Of a stretch of DNA of 64,000 bases, positions 46,491 through 57,636 are shown one piece after another. Under the pieces are notes generated by a model that did not search any database, was not told the DNA's origin, and saw only the letters and a list, made by a program, of their open reading frames with translations. Each line of letters begins with the position of its first letter. Within the stretch, counting starts at the first letter, position 1. The DNA is from Deroplatys truncata (taxonomy: Eukaryota > Arthropoda > Insecta > Mantodea > Mantidae): the NCBI GenBank assembly GCA_030765065.1, contig CM060984.1:106497488-106561487 (forward strand). The letters run 5' to 3'. The position numbers and the translations under genes are program-made.

Positions 46491-47533
46491 TTTCTAAAGA
46501 AAAATGTCCATCCTGCATCCCAATAGGGCATCTTGTTATTTAAACTTGTTTATTTCACGAGTGATAGCAAACAATTAGTATGTGCTATATCCCTCTAATA
46601 AGAGGCACTCACACTGAAGATTGAGTTAACATAACAAGGCTAAACTCGAGCATAAAATTAACGCAATAAATTGTCATTCACAACAACAAACGGAAACACA
46701 AACAGCAGCCAATCGTAAGAGAGCGTGAAACAGCGGAACTAATGTGGTGGTCTGCGAAGCGACCACCGACGATACAAAAAACGTTGCATACATCTATCAA
46801 AGTAAGTAATAATTAGAGCATTCTGTTAAAGGACGTTAAACTCTCAAAAAATATCATCTACACCGAATTACTCTTTGTTTTTCTGCAATCTTTTATAATT
46901 ATCCCAGTGATTCCTGGCCCTTAATATTACACAGAACGGCAGTTAGCGAATCGACAGGTGGGTGAATCGCGGGATGGGCCTATGAAGAGTCGCTTTGATT
47001 GGCTAATTTTTAATGTTCAACGTATACAAACATGAAAGCTTGGAGCTTGCAAATTTCTACGTTTACGTTAAAAAGTTGACGCCATGTTTATGTCAACGCC
47101 AGTTAACTAAACGCATGAAACAAGCCTTTATGATTGTGTTATGCTATGGCTTATTTTTCATTGTGACTGACCTTTACGAACATTTTAGGTCAGAACCATG
47201 GACGCGAGCAGTCGCAATTCATGCATTCTTTTCGCAACTCACGGAATTTCTAGCAAGAGTTGAATCATTTTAATGTCGCGACATGGAGAGTGTTGATCGA
47301 GAGTTGTTTCCCTATTTGAAAACGTTAGAAGAACTAAGTCGTGAAAAGGAATTATCACCAACATCTAAAGGTTGTACCCGCATCCATACACTACAACCCC
47401 GTAATAGCTCGCGCAGCTGGAGAAAAAGTCTTAAGTGTAAAGGACGCCAAAAAAGGTTCATCAGTTATAGAGGGGCAGAAGAAAGAAAAATAAGCATTCG
47501 TAAGACTAAACTGTAAAAGAGATTACAAAGGGC
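46491..47533 (+). other. Unidentified; long frame with one stop at 47013-47516
   Basis: From ATG at 47013 the same plus frame runs 168 codons to 47516 with a single TAA at 47271. The first part contains a hydrophobic run (AFMIVLCYGLFFIVTD), the second a charged, basic end. One stop in 168 codons is unusual in DNA this AT-rich, so it may be a decayed coding piece, but I recognise no family. An inverted CCAAT (GATTGGCTAAT) lies about 15 bp upstream at 46998. The rest of the interval is unremarkable. Confidence 0.35.
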
Positions 47534-48310
47534 TGGTGTTACATTCACACGATTTTCTCTACCTCTAGCGCTCACAAATTCTTACGAAAGTTTGTTTTTC
47601 TATCTCTTCATTTTAATCGAGATAAATCTTTCCGAAAATAGCAGCATTACACATTTCGTTGTAGATATAGAGGGAATAGCAACAGTAAAGTATTTTATAA
47701 CTGGACGCTAAATGCGACCTTAAATAAACTTTCGATGACATCGCGAGAAACAACTTAAAATCGACAGGACCTTAAAAGAATGGCTAACCATTGAATAATT
47801 CGGAAATAGCTGATGGCACAAAAAATTTAAAAGAAATAAAATGTTTTAAGGAGATCTACATTTTTTGTGTAGCTCATTTTCTCTATCGCTTAAAGTTTAC
47901 CAGTTATACAAGATTCCTTCCGAATGAAGAGGACTTCAAAAGCTATTCTCAGGAAATTCAAGACATACTTATCATTTGTTATGTAAATATCTTAGGCAGA
48001 ATCGTTATAGCCATTTATTTAGAACATAAAAAAATTCTAAATGTTCCATTTAAGGGGTAATTTGAGGTCGGGGAATTTTCTAAAACGTTGGGACGATACA
48101 GAATTTAAATACCAAGTGTGTTAATTATCGGACTTTTCGTTGTTGTTTTTTCCCCTTTAGTTATGCTGCGCACAGGCGCACACACGCACGGGCAGACATA
48201 AAAGCGGACATTTTTCTAAAAATCCATTTTTGTTAATTCAAGGATCCTCAAAAGCGCATTTACGGCAAAATCTCTACGTAGAATTGTTTGTTGGAACGCA
48301 TACCTTCTCT
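47534..48310 (-). mobile_element. Family B2 element, minus strand
   Basis: 3' end at 47534 (GGTGTTACATTCACACGATT), body through TTTACCAGTTATACAAGATT (47897) to the start complement near 48300 (CATACCTTCTCTACTTATGT), where a family C element begins directly. Confidence 0.75.
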
Positions 48311-48940
48311 ACTTATGTACACTGTCGAGCATAAAAATTGGCCCATTCCATAGTGCTTTACCCTCCGTAAAATTTCCACCCTCAGATGGCCAACTTTTGA
48401 CTCCACCTAGCCGGTATCAGTTCTCTATGTGACTGGCCTGAAAAACAATTCAGCGTATATATAAACTAAACAATGAACGATGCTTGTAATCTATGCGAAA
48501 TTATGGATGGTTTGGATACCGTCTCTAAGTAGGAGTTTCGCTACGATTGGTATACAAGGAAAGCCTAAACTTATTATAATATGTTCGGGCATCTAGCGGG
48601 GGTGAAGGATTATTTGTACATAGTTAAAACTGAACGACAGCTATGACATTTACATATATTAGACACCTACGGTGACGAAGCTTAAGATTTTGCTGCTACT
48701 AAACGGTAATAAGAAAACCGGCATTAAGGAAACTGTATAAGGTTTAAGTTGTAATGTTACCCTTCGGTATTTGGGCCATACTTTTGGATGAGCCAAACCG
48801 GTGGCTAGAATTATACTCGAAAAACAGAGGTGATCAGCAATTAGCGGGATTTTAACAACATAAACAGTTCCGTTTCATTATGGGCCAAATTTTATGCACA
48901 CCAATGTGCGTATTAGGGAAAGTAATACATTACGATAGTG
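48310..48940 (+). mobile_element. Family C element, copy 3
   Basis: Left end TATGTACACTGTCGAGCATA, inner GGTATCAGTTCTCTATGTGA (48411), GGAGTTTCGCTACGATTGG (48531), ACAGCTATGACATTTACATA (48637), right end TTTCATTATGGGCCAAATTT and GGGAAAGTAAT. The two ends are inverted relatives of each other. Confidence 0.65.
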
Positions 48941-49185
48941 AGTAGAGAAAGTGAGGCAAATGTAATAGTTGGTTTTGGGCATTCTCAAACTAGTTTCTGC
49001 TTTATGCTGCATATGGTGCAAATAAGCTTTACCGATCTTAATCCATTTTCAATACAGTCCACTTCATTTTTGTTTGATTTAAACGAAGTTTACGAAGCAA
49101 TATTGCCAGCTCCTGGTTACACAACTCCTTTCTCCTCTCTTCTGTGGCGCCAGGTTGCAACAATTTCCACCGCACATGTGCGCGC
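48941..49185. other. No recognisable feature
   Basis: Spacer; the 127-codon frame beginning at 48938 crosses C, spacer and SINE and is therefore not a gene. Confidence 0.45.
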
Positions 49186-49400
49186 GTTACGCAGGAAGGC
49201 AAATTCCGATGTTAATGGAATTGATTTGAAGCTGTCAATTACAGTAGAGGTTCACGCTGGGCTGCCACAAAGGATCTCGTGTTCGATTCTCGGGTTCACA
49301 GGTGTCACCACCAGGCTGTAACCTCAATCTGCAGACTGTTTGGAGCTGCGGTTCATCGTCCACCGCTATGGTGCGGTGGTTGGACTTCCATCCAGAAGTG
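49186..49400 (+). mobile_element. tRNA-derived SINE-like fragment
   Basis: B box TGTTCGATTCTCGG at 49281-49294 after GCTGCCACAAAGGATCTC; an A-box candidate TAGAGGTTCACGCTGG is near 49245. Followed by GGCTGTAACCTCAATCTGC. No flanking duplication seen. Confidence 0.45.
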
Positions 49401-49499
49401 CTTTTGATTTTAAGAAGCTAATATTAGCTTAAGATGTAAAAAAGGAGCTTTAAACTAGCAGTTACTCAATTTTCAATTATCTATTTAATTTAATGTAAC

Positions 49500-50400
49500 G
49501 ATTAAAGAACTGTTTAAGGGAGACTAAACGCCGAACATTGTCAGGAAAGAAAGTTTTTTGTTTTTATGAGTCTCGTAAAAATATTTTATAAAATGGTACT
49601 GCATTTGCCATTTTGTATATAAATTCTGCATATTTTACAGATAAAAATCACAACTTCCACACATTTTGGAGTAGGGAGATAAGCTTTCAGACTATCTTTT
49701 AGGGGATGATTACTGTATGAATTGGTATGAGCAATAAATATGACAACTTCTGTGTTCTCGAACCATGTGAATGACATTTTCTGCTATAAAGGACCCGTTT
49801 TCTAAGAAACTATTGTAGATAGGCAAATTAAACTTTAAAATAGTAAAACAACTGCTGTTTTGGATCTCTTTTGGTGTTAAGATGATATTTTGCTATCCAT
49901 TGAGGGCACCTTGTAGTTAGTCAGTTCAATAATTTTTTTTCACTATTAAAATTACAATTCTTTTCTGAATCATTGTTACTTCATTTATGGGTTGTTGCAC
50001 ACCTTTTATTTTTCAAATTTTCAATTAAAAGAATGTCTAATTTAAGCACTAAATACGCATTTTCTACGCGTACTTACCATTATCTCCAAAACTATTGCAC
50101 TCAGGAAGCAGAAATTTTCTGAGAAGCTAGAACATTATGAAATTTAAAATGAGTGGAACAGTTTTGCCATAATTTAGAAAGAATGAGTTTATGTAATGAA
50201 AAAATTGAGCTAAAATTTTTATATGATATATTACCTGTAATTTTTATTAAAAATTACAATATTGAAAAACTAATCTTCAGAAATGTGGTTTTAAAATTTC
50301 TATGGCTTTCTAATCACCACTTAATGACTCTCTTGGTATCCAAAATTCTTTTTAACTTTTGAACTCCATAAAAGATCTTTTTTCCTAAATTAACTCGGTG
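49500..50400 (+). repeat. Family D repeat, copy 1
   Basis: Shares with 61430-62010 the series AAGGGAGACTAAACG, AAATGGTACTGCATTTGCCA and TTTTGTAT, AATTCTGCATATTTTACAGA, and GGAGATAAGCTTT (TTGGATTAGAGAGATAAACT in the other copy). Only 49510-49760 is confidently shared; the rest to 50400 is AT-rich and unassigned. Confidence 0.5.
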
Positions 50401-50640
50401 GTTCTTCTTAACTGGGACCGCCACGTCTAGCAGAAAGCCTATTAGAGGTTTGATTGGACAAGTCAGTGTATGATTTTGTCAATAGATATTTTTGGAGGGA
50501 GGCGCTTGAAGTTTGTCATTTTACGTGGTAAGTCACATAGGACGACGAACGAAATATGTAAACTTATGCTCAAATGAGCCCGGAGTCCATAGAGTTTAAA
50601 GTTATCAGACATTAGTCTTCTCATAATAAGCGAAAACCCT
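50401..50640. other. No recognisable feature
   Basis: Slightly GC-richer spacer before a tRNA-like scrap. Confidence 0.4.
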
Positions 50641-50659
50641 GAAAAAGATCATATTCGGG

Positions 50660-50745
50660 TAATTCACCATAACCGAGATTCGAACTCGGGACCTTTTGAA
50701 TGCGAGGCAGACACGCTATCCCATCAGAGGCGGGCAATAGAATGT
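50660..50745 (-). mobile_element. tRNA-like SINE head
   Basis: Minus strand has TGATGGGATAGCGTG (A-box region) and CCCGAGTTCGAATCTCGG, a perfect 5-bp T-arm stem with a 7-nt loop. The acceptor ends do not pair, so it is not a functional tRNA; more likely a SINE head. Confidence 0.55.
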
Positions 50746-51641
50746 TTGTTTGCCATTATTTAATTACTGCTTTATAATTTTGGGTGTTTACATGCCTAAT
50801 GTGCTGGAACTTATTTAAACTTTCATTAAAGATTTAACCACCTCCCAAATCTTGAGGATGATTGAAGTGATGACACATTTGAGTGCTTAAATGAGCATGT
50901 GGTAAAAAGAAATGAGTTAAACCACATTTCTTTTTTTAGGAAGAGCAATATTTTCAAGAAACCCCTGCCTCTACCGAAACATCCGAATGAGCATTTGAGA
51001 AAATTTAATTTCAAATAAATAATCTGCCTAATAATATAGGACACTGTATCTCGAAAGAGATATTCATGCTTTCAAGATCCACCAAATAGATCATACTAGA
51101 TTTGGAAAATTGTTTCTGCTGCGTCCCATTTCATTTAGAAACATCCATATGAAAATTTTTGCATGTGAGATTTGTAAATTTAATAAGATTATTTTAAGCT
51201 TTTAAAACATGTTATTACAGCGCTAAAATTGTATTCACTATTTAGCACGACGTTTCTTACCCGTAATGGAACCTTCTGCATAAACCTGTTCGTGAAGATA
51301 GGGACATCGAGGGGCGTTCGGAAATAATCTAGAAACGTTAGGGACCCCACTACGATGCGTTTGCCATCAATAGATTTGATCACCATTCATGATGCCTTGG
51401 TTCATCTCTTCCTCGTGAAGGTTCAGTAGGCGCAATAAGTTCAGCCTTAACGAAATATTAAAATTCTCCCACGTTTCTATCCCAGTTTTTGAGGCCACCA
51501 AATAAAGTTGAATAAAAATCAAGCAATGTGTAAAACCAATAAAGGAATTCCAGAAAGAAAATTAAGGTAATAATACATATTTAAAATTTTATAAGGCAAT
51601 GGAGTAATTTGTGTTAAAAAGAAAAGATGTAAGGCATATAT

Positions 51642-51678
<37 letters not shown>
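50746..51678. other. No recognisable gene; TA tract
   Basis: AT-rich. A TA tract at 51647-51678 is the insertion point of the transposon that follows. Short frames only. Confidence 0.5.
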
Positions 51679-51682
<4 letters not shown>

Positions 51683-53674
51683 GTGAAACACCTAAACTTT
51701 GCACCGCAAATATTTTGGAAATGGAAAGTGCTATTGATGTGCAGTTTGCAAAGCATTGATTGGTAGTCAGGGGCTCGTACATTTAGCCTATAAAAAGATT
51801 TTAATAATACTGAGAAAGTGTATTTTTTGAGCAAACATTCAATTTTTAATGGACCAATGCCTAGTTACATCAACAGAACACAGGTAGGGTAAATTACAAT
51901 GTCCATGGTCTTTGTTGCAGGATTCTATTGCAAGGATTTTAGATAAATCGTATTTTGAAAATACGACAATTGTTTGACCCATTCAACCTGCTTAGTTGCT
52001 AGGTACGATGTTATGTTTGTTTGCATATTGTTTTCTGTTCATTGATTGCATTGCGACTTACTGGTCAGTTAGTTTGTGACAGTTCAAGCAGTAAGTCTGA
52101 GTGGAAGATGGGGTTTACTAATGCAGAAAAAGCGACATGCTCATGGTGTATGGAGAGACTCCAGTTCGTTCCTGTACGGAAAATGCTTCATGTTTATCTG
52201 CCCCACGTATGAGAGCCAATTTGTCGCGGTCACTTCGTGTTATCTAATTCTGAGCGCCTGTTATTGTATTACTATTTTTAAATTTGGGTTCTTTGTCCTC
52301 CGGCTAGCTATTGTACGGTGTATGCGGAAACGTATCCCAATAGACATCAACCATCTCGGCAATTATTTATAAACCTCTTCAACCAATTACGTGAAAGTGG
52401 TGCTGTAACACCTAGAAAACTAACAGAAACAAACAAGTGACTGGAGAAGAGGCAGAAATTAATGTTTTGGCTGCCGTTGCAGCAGGTCCACAAATTAGTT
52501 CCCGCACAATCGCACGTGGAAGTGGCATACGTCAGGCAAGAGTACTACGCATTCTCCATCGACATAGCTTCCATCCCTATCACACCTCTCTCCATCAAGA
52601 GCTGCATGGAAACGATTTTGAGATTCGTATTAACTTTTGTACATGGACATTAAGACATGATACTCCAGTTTCATCAGGTATCTTGTTCAGTGATGAGGCA
52701 ACATTTACAAAGCATTGCCAGTAAACCGCAGAAAAATGCATTATTGATCTGTTGACAATCTCCGTTGGCTTCGTTAGGTGGAACGTCAGTGTCCATGGAG
52801 TTTAAACGTGTGGTGTCGGATAGCGAACCATCAGCTCATAGGCCCTTTGTTCATAGAAGGAACAATGAACTCGTACAAGTATCGCAGCCTCCTGGCAGAC
52901 CATCTGCCACAGATGCTAGAAAACGTTCCTTTGCAGACTAGAAGGAACCTGTGGTACCAATGATGGCTGTCCAGGCCATAGTGCACGATGTACTACAGCT
53001 TGTCTTAACGGATTGTTTCCAAATCGTTGGATTGGACGAAGAAGACCCGTACCTTGGCCGGCCCGTTCACCGGATCTGACCCCTTTAGAGTTTTTTTCTG
53101 TGGGAAAGACTGAAAGACACTGTCTACAAGATGTACCAACTACACCAGACGATATGCAACGACGTATTACTGTTGCCTGCTCTGAAATTTCCACTGAAAT
53201 GTTAGAACGTGTGCAGCAGTCTTTCCATAGCAGACTGAAAGCGTGTATTGAAGCTGCCGGTGGTCCTTTTGAACACAACCTTTGAAGGGCTACGTTCCCT
53301 TTACTTGTAAGAATCCACAGAAGTATTGTAATTCCCTCTTGTTTTTCTTTAGTTTGTGCTACCACAGGTTGTAGAAGTGTCGGTGCGTAAAGGTTTCAAA
53401 ATAAGATTTATCGTAAACCACTTGCACTAGAATCTTGCAACAAATGCCACTGACATTCTAATTTACCCTACCTTTATTCTGTTGATGTAACTAGGTATTG
53501 TTCCATTTAAGAAATTGTATGTTTGCTCAAAAAATACACTTTCTCAGTATTATTAAAATTTGTTTCTAGGCTAAATGTACCAGCCTCTGACTACCAATCA
53601 ATACTGTGAAAACTACACTTCAATAGCACGTTCCATTTCCGAAAGATTTGCCGTGCAAGTTTTGTGATTCACCA
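51679..53674 (+). mobile_element. Tc1/mariner-superfamily transposon with long inverted repeats
   Basis: About 2.0 kb between TA dinucleotides (51677-51678 and 53675-53676). The ends are imperfect inverted repeats some 290 bp long (51679-51965 and 53385-53674). They share TGAAACACCTAAACTTTGCA / TGAATCACAAAACTTGCA near the tips and long, near-identical stretches further in, such as GATTGGTAGTCAG and CTGAGAAAGTGTATTTTTTG. Between them is one decayed transposase gene. Inverted repeats this long are unlike the ~30-bp ends of classical mariners. Divergence between the two arms suggests an old copy. Confidence 0.9.
52108..53285 (+). pseudogene. DUF4817-type / DDE_3 transposase, frameshifted
   Basis: Begins ATG at 52108 with GFTNAEKA, the start of the DUF4817 N-terminal helical domain common in insects, then shifts frame and is damaged to about 52380. 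SGAVTPRKL (52393) and QISSRTIARGSGIRQARVLR (near 52491-52550) form a helix-turn-helix region. The catalytic core keeps SDEATF (52690), DGCPGH (52962-52979) and SPDLTPLEFF (53067-53096), the expected D, D and E positions. A stop falls right after FTKHCQ (52722) and further shifts lie near 52960 and 53100. The C-terminus reads FHSRLKACIEAAGGPFEH and ends at 53285. Not functional, but close to full length. Confidence 0.87.
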
Positions 53675-53772
53675 TATTTATATATACCGAGAAAGAAAAA
53701 AACAAGAAATCATATGGTTAAAATTAACTGACCAATCTCAGTAAAATTAAAGTAAACGAATACCGGATACCG

Positions 53773-54650
53773 TATCTGATGTGTTACATACACATGACTT
53801 TTTCTATCCTCTATCGCTTATTAGTGTGTACACAAATTAATGCGACGAAAGTCTACTTTAGTACCTACTTAATTTTTATCAAGATAACCATTTGCAGAAA
53901 TAGCTGCACTACACATTTCCTTATAGCTAAAAAGGTAATAGCGATAGTCGAAGATTATCTGGACGCTATATGCTGACCTTAAAATTTTATACTCTTTCCA
54001 CGACATCGCGAGAAACAACTCAAAATCGAAAGAACCTAAAATAATGACGTACTGAACAATGTGTACCATTGGTAACGGATATCTCGGAAATGGCTTATGC
54101 CAAAAAATAACCCGGTGTTTTACAGCAATCTAGATATTTGTGTAGTACCTTTTCGTCTATCGTTTAAAGGAGATCTACGTTTTTCGTGGATCAAGGGTTT
54201 ATCCATCGCTTCTGGTTTATGTATTATAAAATTTGTAAAAAATTAATAAAATAAGGGGACTTAATAAGCTATTCATAGAAACTTCCAGACATATCAGTCA
54301 ATGAAATTTAAAAACATATGTTATATAATTAGAATCATTAAGCATTTTTCAGAAAATCGAAAAATAGTTAAAAAATGTTACATGTAAAGGGTAGTTTGCA
54401 ATAGTGATAGTTTCTAGAAAATTTTCGTGTCGCATCCTTGGAATATGAACTTAATATTCAGTTTGGTATTATATTGGCTTTTAATTTTCAAATTGTGCTG
54501 TTCTCCCTTTTCTGTCTCCTAGTCTCCTCCACAGACACACAAACAGGCCCTCGCGCATGCCGTTTTGGATTCATGTGGCCTAAATAAATATATACACTCG
54601 ATATCCAATTTTCGGGTGGTATACAGTAATCCTCCCACCCACTATTGATA
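53773..54650 (-). mobile_element. Family B2 element, minus strand
   Basis: 3' end ATCTGATGTGTTACATACAC at 53774 and ACTTTTTCTATCC; TGGTTTATGTATTATAAAAT near 54213; start end near 54640 (CCCACCCACTATTGATATG). It contains a partial internal repeat near 54130-54190, where the GTAGTACCTTTTCGTC segment and GGAGATCTACGTTTTTCGTG overlap in content. Confidence 0.75.
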
Positions 54651-55079
54651 TGTGGAAGAAATGGAAAGGAGATATAGAAAGACTGAGAAAAGAAATGGCT
54701 TTGCTATGAAAAACCAAACTGCGACATTGCGTGAAACTGAGGACAAGAAGAGAAAGAAGATGGAGGCAAACTCGCAGGATTTAGTTTCAACAAAAGAATG
54801 AGGACATGCTGGGATTACTTTTAATAATAACACGGCACCATTCTGTTTCTGACGCTATGCACAGTAGTTCCTATCCAGAATCTTAGTGGTTTCCTATTGC
54901 TTTCTAAACGAAATATTCAATTACTGTAGTATCGCTCTTTAATGTGGAAGCGTGTTTTTAAAGTAACGTTGTAATATTTTGTCGCTGCAGTCGTAACTTT
55001 CAGCATGCGCGATCGCTTCCTCCATTCATTAGAAAGGCAGACGCAGCTGTAAGTGATCCTCACTTTGTGTTTTACTGTT
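54651..55079. other. No recognisable feature
   Basis: Spacer that may include the 5' flank of the deleted mariner (from about 54900); terminal repeat not identified. Confidence 0.4.
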
Positions 55080-55505
55080 GTTAGAGCGTTTCAAAATGTT
55101 CAGAACAATCTAACGATCCGCCGACTGTGAAATCAGATCAGTGATTTGTGTTTTGAATGAGAGAAATGTTACGCCAGCAAGCATTCATCGCTAATTGCTT
55201 GAGGTTTATGGGGAATTAATAATGTGTGACAATACACGGCCACGCATAGCCAAACCAACACAAGATCTGATCGCATCATTTGGTTGGGAACAATTAGAGC
55301 AGCCCCCTACAGTCCGAATTTGGCACCATCTGTTTCTTCCTCTGAAGAAATTCCTAGCTGGAAAAAATATTTCAACGACGATGATGATTATAAAACAAGA
55401 AGTGCAGACTTGGCTTTCATCACAGGTGACATCATCTTTGATGAAGGCATACAAAAAAGTGGTTTCTCATTACAAGTGCCTACATAACGTTCGCTAACAA
55501 TGTGG
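55080..55505 (+). pseudogene. Internally deleted mariner transposase
   Basis: EIRSVICVLNERNVTPASIH (about 55127-55186) and LEVYGELIM are the N-terminal helix-turn-helix of a mariner transposase. They pass straight into DNTRPR (near 55229), the second catalytic Asp region, and TQDLIASFGWEQ, VQTWLSSQV and KCLHNV, the C-terminus. So the central third, including the first catalytic Asp, is deleted. The expected SPDLAPSDF motif is frameshifted (SPNLAPS is readable in another frame near 55307). The frame from 55195 to 55497 is otherwise open. The 3' end is cut by family A copy 6. Confidence 0.85.
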
Positions 55506-55510
55506 AGAAT

Positions 55511-56450
55511 GAAGCAGTATTTTTAACACTTAAATGATTTCAGTCTAAGTATATAATATATAAATTCAATAACAGCCCGCCTTAAAGCAATATGTCTATA
55601 TAACAAGATATAAAAAGTGTATATTACAATCATTGTATATGTTTATATTATTGTATCCATGTGTAATATTATGTGAATGTATTACGTAACTTAATAATGT
55701 AGAAGCTGTGAGAAATAGGTCAAACGTTGCTAACAATGAGGTAACAATGAGGTAACCTTGAGGCAATAATGAGTTTGAGAGTATAATAATGTTACTTGTG
55801 ATTCTTGGAAGCAATAATGTAAATTTTGTGACAGTTTAAAAATAGCCAATCAACAACCTGAAAAAGCTTTACTTGAATGAAGGTATACTATTGGATTAGA
55901 AATAGACAATCACAGACTTGAAATACAGAAATTTACAAGTTTAGGCGCTTGAAATCAATTCAGTTGCTTGTAGACAGCGTTTCTAACCGGATGCTGGATG
56001 CGTCCTCGAGAAATTTAATACGTATTTTGTGTGAGACAAAAATAGTTTACGTGACAAAAAGTGCAAGTAATTAATAAAAAAAATCTCACAGCTCTCTGTA
56101 TATCAGTGAAGTGTTATTTAAATCGTGTCAAGCATTAATAAAAGGAGTGAAGTAAAATTATAATCTGTGTAAACCTACATTCTTTAGTCGCACCACTCCC
56201 TGCTAAGACATTCATGTCTCTAAACAAATATAAATACTGACGCAGCCGAGGCAAACATAAATATATAATATTTAAAGAAGCAGTCAAAATTACAAAGTTA
56301 ATATTTTTTAAACGTTTGGGGCAAAGGCCACCGGAAAGTACATTTGGAGCGAAGGCTACCGGAAACATTTTACCATACGTGCGGTTGCAAATACTTCAAG
56401 TTAGGCTCATCAACAGTCGAAGTACAATACAACTCCTCCTAAAATATTAA
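55511..56450 (+). repeat. Dispersed repeat family A, copy 6
   Basis: Begins TGAAGCAGTATTTTTAACAC a few bases after the mariner fragment and ends ACAACTCCTCCTAAAAT (56430). GACGCAGCCGAGGCAAACAT lies at 56239. It has the short form of the unit block. Flanking TAACGTTC at 55486-55493 and near 56451 could be a target duplication but would require the element to start ~17 bp earlier than TGAAGCAG. Confidence 0.8.
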
Positions 56451-56515
56451 CGTTCTCAAGAAGTAGTGTAAGGTGTAAGATAATGAATGATAATAAAGTA
56501 TTTGCAAAATACTGT

Positions 56516-57582
56516 GTTATTACTTTTTCTACTACGTATGTAAGTAGGGGAAGTATTGTATTCCACCCAAAAATTCGATACCGAGATTTCACCGTAAATA
56601 CATGTTTTGAGACCCCCTGAATCAAAAAAAAGCATTTTTGGAAACATGTCCGTGTGTGTGTGTGTCGGTGTGTGCCTGTCTGTGAACAGCATAACTCAGA
56701 AACGAACAGTCGGATAAACACCAAACTTGGTATTTAGGTTCAATATCTTCCAAGTATGGGACACGAAGGTTTTCAAGAAAATCCCCCCACCCCAGATTAC
56801 CCTATACATGGAACATTTTTCGAAAATTTTAATATTATCAAAAATGGCTCTAACGATTTTGATTAAAATATCATATGTTTAATTATTTTTATGACAAATA
56901 AAATGTATATCTTGAATTGCCTGGGAATGTCTCCAAAAGCATTCTTCATTGTGAAGGACTTTTGCATAACGGTAAACCATAAGAGATAGTCAAAATTTTA
57001 CTACGCAAAAATGTATATCGCGTTAAAATACACAATTTATGTCATATACATTTTTGTTGTTGAGTGAACCATTTTCGAGATATTACTTCTTATTCCCTTA
57101 AATGTTTCAATAATTTTCTCAAATGGGAATTCGTTTTTCTTTTTTTGTCTTGGATATGCAAAGAGTATTAATCTGTGGGAAAGGGAATGGTGATGCACCT
57201 AGCAACCAGCTATTGAGAGATATGTATGTGCTTAAAGGCTACTGTATTTCCAAATTGCCTTGTAAATGTATATTCCCGTTACATCTACAACAAAATTAGC
57301 AATAAGATAGACTCTGCAAATGTTTATCTCGATTAACATGAAGTAGATGGAGAATAAGCGTTTGTATAAATAGTTTGTACAAGAGTAGAGAAAGTCATGT
57401 GAGTGTGACACATCAGATTTGTTTACTTTCTCTACTACGTATAGTAAGTAGGGGAAGTATTGTATTCCACCCAAAAATTCGATACCGAGATTTTACCGGA
57501 AATACATGTTTTGAGACCCACTAAATCCAAAAATTTTTTTTTTGGAAATATGTCCGTGTGTGTGTCTGTGTGTCTGTGTGTC

Positions 57583-57636
<54 letters not shown>

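Noticed and set aside
48938-49321. 127-codon plus frame as a possible gene
   Set aside because: Crosses the end of a family C element, unrelated spacer and a SINE head.
50660-50745. Functional tRNA gene
   Set aside because: The T arm is perfect but the acceptor stem does not pair; better explained as a SINE head.
51519-51834. Two minus frames over the TA tract
   Set aside because: Their IYIYIY stretches are the TA repeat translated.
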